Assembly (NCBI GenBank): GCA_963573305.1
Contig: OY754329.1
Span: forward strand, 45,404,417-45,468,416
DNA length: 64,000 nucleotides
Reading direction: 5' to 3'
Origin: Pyrrhosoma nymphula
Taxonomy: Eukaryota; Arthropoda; Insecta; Odonata; Coenagrionidae
The notes under the pieces were generated by a model. The model saw only the letters and a program-made list of their open reading frames with translations, made no database searches and was not told where the DNA came from. This document shows positions 19,713 through 32,983 of the stretch, piece by piece (the first letter of the stretch is position 1; each line of letters opens with the position of its first letter). The position numbers were made by a program, and so were the translations under genes.

Positions 19713-22700
19713 GTGGAAGAAGAAGAATGATAATTGAAAACAAACCAAAGTATAGTTTCGGTTAAGACAAGCAGATGGAGCTTGCAGCCGCGCTTTTGCC
19801 CTCTGTACCAGTCACATCAAAAAGAGCTTGGTGACCATGGAAATTAAATAAATCCTCTAGGCTCAGCGACGGGCCTTTAAAGCAGTGGTAAAGTCCAGCA
19901 GCATTTAAAGTTTATTAAAAAGTAATTGAAATAGGTCTATAAATTATTTCTCTCAATCACGATAAATTAAACGCATGACTTTCGTTTTCCCTCTCAAGTT
20001 CGCTCCGAGTGATACGAGTGGGAAGTAGGTACACAGCACGTTCACATTTAAAGGCTTGCCTCTCGTGATGAACTGCTTCGAGCTTATTTTTACGCGACTT
20101 TAATGCCCCTAACATGACACCATTACAAGTATCTTAAAAAGCGATGTCTCAACCCAATGGGAAGCAGAAGCGAACATTTTCTTAAGACTTTCCGATATTT
20201 TGGATCACTCTTCACATAGCTCAGCGTCACGTTAAGCAACCGAATAAGTTAATGAAATATCAAATGATTAAATGCAAATTCACTTTTAAATCTATTTCTA
20301 TGTTTTTACATCATTTTCTAAGCATCATTTCATTATTCAATATTGAATAGTTGCTTCATATTATGTGGGAAACGATATCGCAAAAGCGTACTAAGTATGA
20401 GCGCTAATAGAATATAATCTCGAATTTCGGAAAGGAATTATCCCGGAAAAGTTTTGAAAATGGACTCTTCCCACTTTTTTCATGTGACGTATAGGCATTT
20501 TTTTATGAGCAAGAAAGGACTCACATCTGATTTTAAAAGGCTTTCAGCAGGAGTTTCAGAAAAAAACTGCGCTATTATGTCAAAACGTTTGACCGAGATT
20601 CAGGATTATCCCTCCTGAAAATTTTCAAAATTGCGAGATGAGCCCTTTTCAAACTCCGTTATTCAATTAACATTATATCTTCCGTGTGGAATTCAGCGCG
20701 ATGCCTTCATTCTCAAGGTTAAAATTAGACAGAAATGCCTGTTTCATTTTCATAAAATGCTTTATTTTGCTTTTCACGGACGAACCCTCAGCTTTGGATA
20801 GAATGGGTTACAGCGGTTTTCTAAATATCCTTTAGAATGGCCATTACTCTTTGCCCATGAACTCGTACTTCTGAAGATCAGTAAGCACCGATAAAATCAG
20901 TGAAAATCAAGGTGTGTGAGCATGGGGCCCACAAATCAATTTCATTGGGTGGCTTCTTGCAGATATAATTTCATCTTAACATCCAAAGATATTTCAAAGT
21001 TGTTTTTTACTGAAAATATTACTCACACGCCGAATTACACAACAATTACGGAACACTGAAACATTATCGTTCTTTTACAATATTTGTCAACAGCTGTTGC
21101 AGAAGTATTTCAGTCAACAATAAACGAAAGAAATACCCTCGCGATTTTTTATAAAGCCAAAATGTTATTCATCAATATTATCTTGAGAATTCTAATTACT
21201 CAAATTTTAACTTTTCTCAAGAAGCACATGCCTCGTGTCTTAACTTACTACTCGAAAATCATTTTACTATTATTGATGTGCACGCTTCGGCCAGTAGAAG
21301 TGAAATGCAAGTTTGTTTTGCCATAATCACCAGTGACCTTATTTACAAATATATTTTGACGGATATTTTGGAGTTTCGGAGAGTTCTTAGACGCATCCAG
21401 ACTCTTTTTTAATCAGTTTTACCGTATTTTTTTAGGTAGGTTTTTGTTGTGTTACAGTTTTTTGTTGCGGGCGAAAAAACTTATTAACAGATTTTGTTGC
21501 ATTTGAAATATCTCATTTATGCCAATATGCTGGCGCCAGGAGTATTCACCTCAGCTAGATTAGTTCGCAGCCTTTCGGCTGGCAATGAGGTGAGCTGAAG
21601 CCAATCTATTGCTTCGCTTGACTTAGACATCGCCAAGAAATGTTGGAAGTATAGACTACGAATTTCGAGCGGTAAAATCTATGGAGCTTCCGAAGTATTG
21701 AATTTGATTTTTACTTTCTGCCTCCAGTGCGATCCGATAGCTTATGTTTAGTCGCGAAGAGCTAAACTTGAAGAAAATAACCAAAGCAATAGGTTTAAAA
21801 AGTGTGATCGCTACAAGAAAGACAATTCTTCATAAATTAAAGGAAACCTACTTCACGATCTTCGGCTTTGTATTCACATTTGAGTTATTTCTCCAAATCA
21901 ATCCCCATGACAATTTTGGATTGAGATACATAGTGTTGTAAGTCTGAATTTTAAATCCCTAAAAAAATACAGTTTTTCCAAATTTTCGGCCACTGATGTT
22001 TCACAGCAAAAGTGATAATATTTCATTTTCCGGACATACCCTTTCAAATTCATGTAACCAGTTTGGCGATTTTTTAAAACTTCAAATGCAAAATGCTATT
22101 TTCTTTGGGAATCACTTGCACCATTATGTGTCTCAGCCCCCCAATAATCACGTGTATTTCATTTCTATCACCAGCTACGATGAATTAGCTGATACGTTTG
22201 AAACCAATGGGAAAAGAAATTTCTAAGAATGAAATTACGTATTTACTTTTGAACGTTTTACATGCCTCATCATGGTAAAAGTTTGGTTCGCCTAATATTG
22301 CCATCCCAATGTAGAGAAATGCATTTTACGGACATCCGATGTCCTTCATCGGAGGGGGATCCACCAGGTGATAACTCCTTCGAAGAACCAACCGGATGAA
22401 CTGATAACACAATCTCCTTGGACTTCCAGGGGCCAATCCTTAAAATTAGTGTAACCATTAGCGGCTTTTCCACTATATACCCCCTTGGTAAGGATCTTTC
22501 GGGTATGACTTATTCTGGCACTCTATCACGCAATAATCGCTGCTATCATTACTATCACAAAAATATCGTTGGGAAAGGTGAGGAAAGGAGCCTATTTTAT
22601 TTTTGACAGTCGCGCGTCAAGGAAAACTCTCATTCGTGTTGAGGCTGGAATAATTCAAAAAAATTATATTAATTAGCAATATCGAGGCATTAAGTGATCT

Positions 22701-22908
22701 ACAACTATTTAATGCAAATATTGATATGCCCTAACCGCTTATCTATGATAAAGTACAATGGTATCTCTGACATTGGAACACATTTTATTTGGGGGCAATG
22801 AGATCAAGGGTTAGTAACAGGCGGAAGGTAAACCAACTAGTAGGTGCCATCTACACATCCTGAGTCTATACACTGGGAATAGATCACTTGAAAAATTCAG
22901 ATCAGGCG
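19713..22908. other. Long AT-rich non-coding stretch
   Basis: About 3.2 kb. A minus-strand frame at 22270-22473 contains PSDEGHRMSVKCISLHWDGN; it looks somewhat protein-like or part of an unrecognised repeat but has no family I can name. Otherwise nothing. Confidence 0.3.
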
Positions 22909-23148
22909 AATTTCAGTAGGACACGGAGAATATTATTTTGACATCGTCCTTTAAGGTACTAAGATTAATTATTTCCACGCGCCAATAGTGATAACAACAA
23001 AAACAGCGTGACACATACGTTAGATACATCGTTAACATACAATTCACGTCTGTCCTCTCCAGCCTCTTTTTTCACATTCCCTCCCCTTCCATGGCTGGTG
23101 TCCTAATACCCTCTGCCACACATCTCTGCGGCGGCTCGCAGCGTAGAA
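22909..23148 (+). mobile_element. SINE-like retroposon, copy d (5' module 2)
   Basis: Upstream landmarks TTTCAGTAGGACACGGAGAA and TATTATTTTGACAT match copy c at 48304. The 3' part has CATGGCTGGTGTCCTAATAC, CTCTGCCACACATCTCTG and GGCTCGCAGCGTAG. The final GTAGATG tail is degraded to GTAGAAAATGG. Confidence 0.5.
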
Positions 23149-23918
23149 AATGGAAAAAATATTCACTCTTTCGAGGATAATTTCCTAAAGAAGTGACGTT
23201 AAAGTAGACCAACCAGTGCATGCATGAAGAACGCACACTCATTCGTCTGGGAGTAATAATAATACTTCAATAAGAAAACGAAAGCGTATCTGAACGTTTA
23301 CATTAGTAAGGCTGTAGGCGTGGCCACTTAAGGGGCATCACGCTTAGTATTATCCCCAATTTAATATCGAGCGCCCCTACGGCGCCTTCCGCCCCTTACT
23401 GGAAATATCAATTATGGCACTTTGCATAAGAGGAGGGGCCCGGCTGGTTTGAGCAGCACGTGGTATCCGAAAAAGAAGTATTCGGAAAACAAAGCAACGT
23501 GACGGTTGTTGTGAAATAGCATAGCCAGTTTCTCGACCCTAAAAAATAACTCTTCAGCATCGTCTGAAATATCTCTGAACTCCTAAAGAGGCTTTTGATG
23601 GTGAAAATGATAATTTCCTGTCATTGTAACAAAGAAATGTTTTTCAAAACTATTTTTGAACAACAAGGTTTTTAAAATGAACCACAAGTTGATATTGTAT
23701 AAATCAGCTTGTAAATAATATCGAATTATTGCCATCGATAAATCAAAACATTTTTTTGTAGCCAAACTTTACATCTCAAACTCCAACGCGAAGAGAGGAG
23801 GGACCGTTCAATGTACGACTGAGCAGAACTCTTGAAGACATGGCTTTGTAAAAATAAGAAAAAATGCTAGAAAGAAGGGAATAGGTAGGGGTTATTCTCT
23901 TCTTTCCATCATTTCTAA
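23149..23918. other. Non-coding DNA
   Basis: No element or gene recognised. A GC-rich patch with GGCGCC lies at about 23330-23460. Confidence 0.35.
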
Positions 23919-24053
23919 TGGCCGGTTGCACAATGTCTGGCTACGTCCTGAGTTACGGTTAGTGTCACGGTTTTACATAAGAAAAGATACGTATGGCCGT
24001 CTATGGCCGACTCTAGCCGTGACTAGAGCCGTAACCAGAATTCCACAACCGGC
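23919..24053. mobile_element. Very short MITE with GGCCGGTTG ends
   Basis: The left end TGGCCGGTTGCACAATGTCT continues with GGCTACG; the right end complement is GGGCCGGTTGTGGAATTCT then GGTTACG. The interior repeats GTTACGG, GTCACGG and an internally self-complementary GCCGTGACTAGAGCCG. About 135 bp in total. Flanks TTTCTAA and TTGTAGT do not give a clean target duplication. Confidence 0.6.
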
Positions 24054-27000
24054 CCTTGTAGTCACAATGAGTAAGGAAGAAGGACTAGCTCCAATCAATA
24101 GCTAGAAAGACACATTCTCTCCATCCTCACTTCATTTTACCTCCATATTTTTGGGTATCCTTCCGATTGAAGTTAAGATTTAAATGGACGGCAGAATTAC
24201 CTTTAGTGTTGAGGCATTTTTATTCTTTATCTTACAGCATTTCCCAAGCCGCAGCTGACACTCGAATTCTCTAAAAGAAATGACCACAACTTACGCACTC
24301 AAGGATAGTTTCGAGCCCAAGGTTTTCGGATACGTTAGCCACTACACACAAGGGATCTGCCAACGTTTTCTCTCCATTCTACACACCTTAACTATTTCCG
24401 TGTCATGATTCCCTACTACGGGGAGACTTTCTACCAGGCCAGTCTGAAGTTGTAAGACTTCCATTTTCACTTCTGATCCACAGATTCGGAACGACCGACT
24501 GATTTCCGTGTGGAGTGACCACAGTTCACATCTCAAATCATCGGTGCAGACTAAGGTAATGCTAATATGGATTCACTTTATCAGCCATTTAGTAACTCAA
24601 TACATCACCAGTCAGTCGTCAATACGAAAATTGTTCTGCAGCAGCTCTCTATTACCCTCTCCTCTCAGCCAACCCTTTCAACGGTCTTCATAATTTGCGT
24701 AATATACATTTAAATAAATTATTTTAAAAATATCGGGTCTTGTAATTTTCAGTATTCACACTCGAATTGATTTCATGTTTTAGTGGCAGCATTTTTGACC
24801 TCGTCCTAGCGACTTCCCTCAGCTCTAATACTAACATAAGTGACATATGTGGCTAGACAGGCATGAAAAATGAAAATTTATTATATTTGAGGGTAATTAG
24901 AAGTTTAGATTTGTGAGATTTTATTTAATTTGTTGATAGTTATGAATGATTCAGCTAAAACGGCTAAAACTATGTTACGCCACGCATATTTGTTTATTCT
25001 CGACTGTGGAATTTACTGAAGCATTACTACAAATGGTTGATTTAAAACTGATTTTTTTAGAAATTCTGTGAAAATCCGCAGATTAAAATTTCCCCAATAT
25101 TTTTTCCGAGTTTCGAATTCATTTATTTAATACGATAAATACGAGAATTTAGAGACATTATTTGATACAAATTTTGAGAAATTACGAGAAGAAAAAGAGA
25201 AAAAACAGTACATGAAACATAAGGCCATAATCTAAATATCCGCTTCAATTACTCCTGTAAACATCTGCTTCTTGAAGTTTGATCATTTTTTCTCACACGG
25301 AATCTGAAAGTCCAGTCATACGGTATTACCGTGCTCCTTTTTCTCGAATAGACCCAGTTCTTCTCAAAGTGTAATAAGGATATTAATTTAGCTGAAAAAT
25401 GAGTCTTTATTGGCTTCAATAACTTATAATTACAAATGCTAACTAAAGAAAAAGAGCGCAGTAGCTCGGAATGACCGCATTTTAGCCTGGACCTAAACAT
25501 ATATTAATAGCATGATAATAACTGATGAGTGAATAATTTGATCATCCCAGACTGTGGTAGCGCAATTTAACATTTGTTAATGCTGTTTGCAACCGAAGAT
25601 ATCAGTATTATCTCCATGTTTTTAAAATGACGTTTTGTTGTTGGTCATTCTACAGTGCTAGAAGAGGTAGTAGGTACACTGATTTCAGGCCGAATATAGA
25701 TTTGAATGTGCCCCAACGGATCGCATATTCTTGACACGGCTAAAAAGAGTACGAGTCTTTGCCTCGTGAAAGTGCTGCTTAAGTACCTTAAAGACTCATA
25801 CCCAGGCTCCCAAACCCAAATTATGTCGTTTTATGTTTCCAGAATTCGTGTCTGAAGATAACTAAAAGAGCCACATCACTGTGAAATTGAAAAAGATACA
25901 AATATCCATTAAAACTTACCACCACTAGAAAAGTGTATCCGGAAGTAAATGTGTAATATTTACTGCCTAGCACTTGCCACGTGATGCTCATATATAATCA
26001 ACTATGTGCGTACCCAATGGATTCTCGTATGCCTCACTTCATTGGATACCTCACTGCCGGCTATCTAACGAAGCTCGCCTCTCTGAGACGACGGCACCCA
26101 TATAAGCGGCAACATTGCTTTAAGTGGTGTACATGCCATTGCTTTGGAGCGAACTCTTCCCGTAAGGCTGATCTCCCGCTGCGAAAGCAATCTTTACCTG
26201 CTCGCCTCTTAGACCAGTTTTATCAATGAAAATGACGGGGAAGCGGGTTGAAATTTTTGAGCTGTAGGTACCGACTGAGGAATTACGGGAAATACTTTCA
26301 AAGAGTTTTGTCACGAGAATCTGGTAATGTCAAATTCAATCTGTGAAAAGAATTAGTGGAAATGTATGAATATCTTAACGTAATTACATGGAGTACGTAT
26401 TTTTCAATAAATGGCACGAATATGAAAAATAACATTTTAATCATGAAGTGGTTGAACCTAGATGATAGTGGTTGATCAATGCAGAGCCTAGTGAAATTGA
26501 ATTACGTGAAACGAGAGCTGTCAAGGAAAGGTTAATTGATTTGCCACTGAGCTCACATTGATATCAAACGTCTTGTATCAGTATACTACACTACCAATCA
26601 CCCCTCAAATGGACCTAAGTTTTTTATAGGAAGACAGACCCGCGTATTAATCTAATATATGCGCCCCAGTTTTAAACAGGGTATTTAGTTATGTACTCGT
26701 TCCAACCCTCTTTAAGATGATTTCGTCTATTTTTACAATTTTACACTTTATATTTTAGCTACCTTGGTTTCAGGATTTAATGCCTGTGCATTATTGATTA
26801 TTTACTCTAATCCGTGATTCATTACATTATTTAAGAATGCTATTCAAAGCTTGGGAGAGTAGATCGCTATTTGCCGTGGATTTTATTCCCTTGTTCTTCA
26901 GTGGGTGAATGATCTAGTGCTATTTTAAAGGTGCTTAAGTCATTAACGTACATACTTTAGAACAAAAAGGATCCTCTCACTCTTCCTAAAACATACCCTA

Positions 27001-30000
27001 CAAGGACATGTTATAACCCTAGAGTTAAAGTTACAGTAAGATATTCCTGGCGGGAACCCAGGGAAAGGTAAGTGCCGAGAGTTAATTATCCAAAACCAAA
27101 TTAGCCCGTAATTATGGGGTGACGGTTTGACATGGATTTTTTTCACCCAGATACTGTCAGGCAGACGCCGAACGCTGTGCGTCAGTTGCCCATTAAAGTC
27201 TGGCCAGTCACCGGCTTACCACATTACAATGTTCGTGCCTTGCCTGCCAACTCACGTGGCCATCGCACCACGGAGAGGTCTGTTTTAATTGGCATACCAA
27301 GTGAAGGAGGAGTTACTCGCTGGCTAAAAGTCTCGCATCAGTTTCTGTTTGTGGGCAATAACTGAAAAAGTGTTGAAAATAAGAACTTGAGCATCCACAA
27401 AAAGCAGATTGGATCTGGTGAAAACGTTCAATCCTATCCTGTTGAGATTTTACCTCACCTTCTTGAGATTTTTTCACGATTTTACCCCTAATGTTTTACT
27501 ATAAATTCAAGCAGCTAATGAGCCAACATCACCCTCCTATTCGTAAATAAAAACAGGGTTCTTCAGAGCACTTACCTCTTTCCAAGCTTCATCCATCTTG
27601 CATAACCCTTTCAGAAGTAACGATACTAGGGCATTTTTCCTTTATAAGTAAGAATGAAAACTTTTCTATAGTGTCTCTGGTCAATGATTATTTGTTTGAT
27701 GCCCATTCCCCACGGACCTCAAACATTCTCCCGACGAAGTGAATGACGTCTGCCGTAAAGATCACTCCCCGATTCCTTACCTTATCTTCTACATCACCGT
27801 AACCTTCCTCCTCTTTGGTCAATTATGCACGCTACTACACCATAACTATACCCTGAAAATGGCATTGATTTTCTGAACCATACTTGGTAATAAATTAGCG
27901 TGGATTAAGATATCGTTTTATTAAACAATCAAACTCTTCTCTCGTGTTTGCGAAGAGCTGATTTATGAGCCAATTCTTTGAAAAATTACATATCATTATG
28001 TAATTTTCGAGTGAATTTTTGATATGCATGTATAAATAATTACCCACACAATCTCCTCCATAACTTCTTTCATACTCAAATACCAAGTGTTCTGGCAAAG
28101 AGAAAGAAATAATTCCTCCTTAGCCTTGCATAACGAAACCCGATCTTAAGAGCGATTAATGTGAGCAATAGATATATTTCAAAGCCTTGGGCGTTGCTTA
28201 ATAATGGAATCTTCTTTTTGATCAAGAAGCATGGCTATAGATTTAGAGAGATATTCTACTTTTAGCCCTTTTTATGTATCTATCAGCGAAGTATTCAAGA
28301 GACATCTAGGAGAGTAGTAGGAGAGGAGTTTTCGGAGCTCATTTTGCTGCAATTAGAGATATTTTGAGTTTTATATTTCATTAACGTGCTCGTTATGCAC
28401 CGCAAAATACGTGATGTATCATTCATCGCAGTTATTCGCATATCTTATTATTTCGCACATCGAATTGTATCAAGTGCATCGAATTAAATTGTATTTAACT
28501 ACAATCGCATTGCGCCGTAATTCGTACACCGCATAGACCTTTAAATATCGCAAAGCGATACCTCCAGCATATTACAATCGATGCATCACATGTCGCTCAG
28601 TCCTAAATACGGTGCGATAAAAGTTTTTAATCGTCTATGAGCATATAGATGAGCGCGGCATAGTGTGCTACACTTAATACTATGCTCCTCGCGTAAGAAG
28701 GCTATCACTGTAATTACGATTCGAATTATGGCATGGATAGGGTGCTATTAATCCGCCCAATCCCCACGTAGCATTTACTAGCCAGTGCCACCGATTAGCA
28801 AGCAACCGCAGCGAGCAGTTGATAGCCTCTTAAGTCAGAAATTTCAAGTTGAATTCAAATTCCCAGGGCAGAATTGATATCATAGTAGCTCGTAAGAGGC
28901 GTATAAGTCGCCCTCCAGGATGTCTGACGTTCATTGCGTGCAAGGAAGTAATCACCCTCTCCCCGACCAGTCATTACCCATCCTAATTTCCTAGATATGA
29001 CTTGATCTGCCAATAGTGACTCGGTAAGACTTACACGCTGCTGAGACGGAAGAATTGCAGTTTCATTGAAGGAGATTCCACCGTCGAATAAAGAAAAAAA
29101 ATGTTTCTTCATATTCACGTTACTTAAAGAAAAACCTCTCATATCACAAATACCAACAAAATCATACACTTTCACATTTTTTTACTTGATTTTAACTTGA
29201 AATAAAATTGGCTCAAGTGAGAGAATGGGCGAAGCATATAAAAATATAATTGTCCTGACGTTTACGAATGCCATTTTTTGTGAAAAATTTATATCAGAAG
29301 CGAGTTTTTCCATTATATAAAATAGAAATTACTTAAAGGCACCAATCCATCTCGGTTTTCGGATTATTAGCATACTAATGCAATTACTTTTTCTAAAAGA
29401 TGTTTTTATTTTGCAAATATAAATAGTTACTAAACAAATACAAATAGATCACAAGAGAATTAAAATGATAAACAATGTCATGTACAAGTGCGCACCAATA
29501 TCACTTACTAAATATACGGGATAAAAGAATAAAGTTAACAATATATTCCCGATAGCTTGGTTATTAATATGCACGCTCAGTGAAATATATTTGCATTAGA
29601 TACTTTCTCACTTTTTATTTTTATAGAGAAAGGTTTTTTTGTTCTTTTATATCAGGTGATAACCTCTTAAACATAGATGGAGCAACAGTGCTCCACCTTG
29701 TTTCTCCATTGTAAGTCCTACATTTTGGCACCACATAATACTATTTTTACATTACCACATCATGTTCTTGTTTAAAAAAATATTTTTGTAATCAATTTGA
29801 AAATAATGTTCCAACATTATTAGGTATATATTCATATTGAAGTCAAAATACATAACTCCATTTAATATAAAAATAAAAGCAGATAAATACAGATACATTT
29901 TGAGAACCCTTAAGGCTGACCTGTGCTGGGGTTCCCATTGATCGTACCACACAATTTCAATTTTCACAATACAAGTCATACTTCAGATACAAACATACAT

Positions 30001-30009
30001 ATATTTACA
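24054..30009. other. Long AT-rich non-coding stretch
   Basis: About 6 kb without an identifiable gene or mobile element. A slightly GC-richer patch lies at 27150-27360. Around 28390-28620 the words TCGCA, GCATCGAA and ATCGCAT recur irregularly. A 106-codon minus-strand frame at 28855-29175 has no known motif; frames of that length are expected by chance in a window of this size. Confidence 0.35.
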
Positions 30010-30170
30010 CTTAAAGCAAGAAAAAAAAATGAGACATGTTAACCATTCTGGAATTTTAATATTTATGAATTAATATTAAATTAAATATTAAACTTGAAGC
30101 AAGAAAAAGAAAAAAAATAATGAGACAGATTAACCATACTGGAATTTAAATATTAATGAATTAAAAACAT
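30010..30170 (+). repeat. Tandem duplication of about 82 bp
   Basis: ACTTAAAGCAAGAAAAAAAA at 30010 is repeated as ACTTGAAGCAAGAAAAAG at 30092. Both are followed by TGAGACA..TTAACCAT.CTGGAATTT, then AT-rich DNA containing ATGAATTAA. The units differ by a few substitutions and an A-run length change. Confidence 0.75.
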
Positions 30171-30559
30171 TTAATTTTTTCGTGAATATCTTATTCCTGA
30201 CAAAAGCTTAGGCAGGCAAATAGTACATGCAGTAATTTATAAATGACCTAAAAGAAAAGATGAAAATTCGCCATCTCCGACGGGAAAATTTTCGTTCTTC
30301 CATGCTATTACGTTCAAACGGGTAAACGACTCAACAGTTAATCGATAAAAAATGATCATTTTAAGATTGAATATTTCAATGGCGAAAAAGTTGAAGGGTG
30401 GGGTAATAATGTTTTTTGAATGTGATAGTTCTTAATATTCTTTTTTATTGCAGAATGACAGTGTTAATGGTGGACTTACATGCACGACCCCATAAAATCA
30501 AACCCAATTTAGATGAGAATGGTTAAAGACTTGGGAGAAAAGTTATTGGACATGGGTTG
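30171..30559. other. AT-rich non-coding DNA
   Basis: Lies just beyond the 3' end of the minus-strand LINE fragment and may include its untranslated tail; no motif recognised. Confidence 0.35.
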
Positions 30560-31650
30560 TGAAAGAAAGACACTTTAATTAGGCAATGCCTTTGGACTGT
30601 CGCTTCATTATTGATGCGCTCCTTTCAACGCATAGTCCATAGTTTCACCAAGATATATGAAGTAAACTCACGCTCAATAACAAGACAATTTTTACAGTTG
30701 TTAAGAGTACCATCTGCAGTGTGAAATATTAAATCCCAGTTTACCTAAAATTTACCACATAAGTCAAACAGTAAATATTTAGTTTCATCACTTAGTAGCA
30801 ACATATTAAAAGAAAACAATTTAGATAAGAATCTTAAGTCTTTCTATAATTTCCTTTTCACATCATCCCATGAAATATATTTATGGTTTAAGGTTATATC
30901 ATATGCAAATATTGGAAGAAAGTTTTATACCTTTAAGTATATAAATCATTTATGTAAACTAAGAACAAGGTGGGGCCAAGCACAGATCATTGTGGGACAC
31001 CAGCTGTTATAATTTTAATGTTCACTGTAGCAGTTTGTCACTCATACACATTGGGAGTGGTTGTTTAAATAACTCTTAAACCAGGGTAGTGCCCCGATTG
31101 ACGAATGAATAGTTTCCCAAATACATGCAATGTTGTGATTCAATGTATCGAGCGCCTTTTTTTATTCATTAAGAAACTAGCCGAGCGCCTATTAAAATGG
31201 GATTAACAGCATTATAAATATTCTGCATTAAGTTCATTGTTGCATCTTCGGTACCCATCCCACTTCTAAATCCAAATTGACGAAGGCTAAATAAGTTTTA
31301 GTTTGTTGAAGAATATAAGCACCCTTTTTTCAACTCGTTTCTCTCGTATTTTATGGAAAATAGGGAGTACAGAAATTGGTCTGTACTTTTCGAGTAAATC
31401 TGTTGTCTCTTTTACAAATTTAAATGACTACCGAGATCCGAGGGGAATTCTCCAGTGGAAAATATCAGCCAATATACTTGGGTAAAAACGGTGGCCAAAT
31501 AGACATTCAACTCTTTAAGAAGATCTCCACCAATGCTATCTATTCCTGGAGAAATGCAAGAAGAGCAGATCCTTAACCTGAGCAGACCTGAAGACAAACT
31601 AACACGACTGAAGAATAGACAAGGTGGCGGTATAACCCAGAAAACTCGCA
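30560..31650 (-). pseudogene. LINE reverse transcriptase pseudogene (CR1/Jockey-like), family N
   Basis: Minus-strand pieces appear in the order of a LINE reverse transcriptase: SPGIDSIGGDLLKELN and IFSTGEFPSDLG near 31440-31560, QFGFRSGMGTEDATMNLMQN near 31200-31280, TAGVPQ-stop-SVLGPTLFL near 30965-31010 (the GVPQGSVLGP motif with its central glycine changed to a stop), VYINDLY, then IFAYDITL near 30900, where the catalytic FADD/YADD aspartates are degraded. TKYLLFDLCGK and a decayed KYLG..MDYALK..HINN region follow toward 30560. Many stops and shifts. The endonuclease domain is not seen. Subfamily uncertain, but this copy keeps the catalytic region that families L and M lack here. Confidence 0.8.
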
Positions 31651-31767
31651 ATCTCCAAAGGCCAACGAAAATCTAAATATGATGCAGCTGATATCAGTTG
31701 CATCAAGACAGAATGGGATTGGGACTCATACTCGGTCCTACAATCCAAGGAGAAATTCGCTAATTCG

Positions 31768-31905
31768 GTTTTTTGTCAAATAGCTCGAACAGTAGCGCAA
31801 TAAATGACTGATATTTTGGCAAAAATAGGAATATGGCTATTTTATTTATAATGAGGCCAAATTCATTAAGTTTTATGTGCAGTGATATCTCCCTCAAACT
31901 ATGAC
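31768..31905 (+). mobile_element. Family A MITE fragment
   Basis: Matches the 3' third of the copy at 5636-6197: TTTTGTCAAATAGCTCGAA, ACTGATATTTTG, a TTTATAATGAGGCCAAATTC block (cf. TTTATGGCGAGGCCAAAGTC), and ATGTGCAGTGATAT then CTCAAACTA. The left two thirds and the terminal TTAA are missing. Confidence 0.5.
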
Positions 31906-32439
31906 TACAAACCTTTCTCGATGTTTCACTACGTGTGGTACGCAATCCAGCAAGTGACAAAATTTCATGTTTTTTTCAGCAAATTTCAGCAGTATATTTC
32001 GGTGTAAACCCATCAAAAACAATTTCTTAGGTGTTCCATTGACACTTGAACAGGTTTAGCTTACACAGAAACGTTCAATTGACATAGAGGGAAAACGCGG
32101 TCTATCTCGACTTAATAATAATAAAAAGATGGCATGTAAATGATAGGCACGTTAAATTTAGTCTCTTAACTTTGAAAACTAAAATTAAATATCGTATGTG
32201 CCGATTAAATTAACGATCAATGATAACAATGAAAGGTTTCCCCCAAAAGCAAATAGAATAGAGAGAATTGGAGTGTGATGAATGATTTTCGCGCCAAATA
32301 GAGAACTCCAGCGCGGCGGTCTGGTGACCGAGTGAATAAGCTCCAATTAGAGAGATAAAGACGCGAATTAAAAGTTCCGTGTTAAAAGTCTCTTGTGGAG
32401 TTTTCTGAACTGCACGGAAGATATGCCACGCACTTCATC
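31906..32439. other. AT-rich non-coding DNA
   Basis: Separates two family A copies of opposite orientation. Nothing recognised. Confidence 0.35.
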
Positions 32440-32983
32440 TTAAGGTAGCACAAACGCGGGATTTCACATAGCACAAAATGCAACGAGTTTGGTTTAATTA
32501 TAAAGAAAATTATCTAATTTTTCTAATGACACCTAAATATCAGCCCCTTACCACTAAATGTTGAGATATTTGCCAAAAATTACAATTTTCCATGGTATAC
32601 CGTATAGGTTTGCACTCCAGAGAGACCTTGTAAAAATGAGGAAGTTCTGACGCGCAGATCACGTAAAAAATCAATTGTGCATAGTTTGTATGCTTTCTCA
32701 CCGTTTTTTAATTAAATGTAAATTGATCACCGTATTACATACAAAATCGAAAAAGAAACGTTTGATTGTGAAGACATTTTCAGAATACGGCGTGAAACAA
32801 GTTCAAGCTTTTCATGTTTATATTTAGTTAATTACTGAAGATTTTGGTCATGCCAAACAATTATTTAGCGTCATTAATGTTAAAATATTAATTCATTCTT
32901 CTTACAGCTGCTTAAATTTTAAAATAAGATTCGAATATCGTCTCTGTTATGACTAGAGAAAAATCTCGATCTAACTACCTTAA
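32440..32983 (-). mobile_element. TTAA-bounded MITE, family A, copy 2
   Basis: Reverse orientation to the copy at 5636. The right end is CTCGATCTAACTACCTTAA; the left end starts TTAAGGTAGCACAAACGCG. Collinear words with the complement of copy 1: AAATATCAGCC, TTACCA, GAGATATTTGCCAAA, CAGATCACGT, GTTTGTATGCT, TGTGAAGAC, TACGGCGT, TTTAGTTAATT, GAAAAATCTCG. 544 bp against 562 bp. No coding capacity. Confidence 0.65.

Noticed and set aside
25664..25675. GAGGTAGTAGGT, matching the let-7 5' half
   Set aside because: The rest of let-7 does not follow and no complementary arm lies within 100 bp downstream, so no precursor hairpin.
28855..29175. 106-codon minus-strand frame
   Set aside because: No recognisable family; several frames of this length are expected by chance in 64 kb of this composition.
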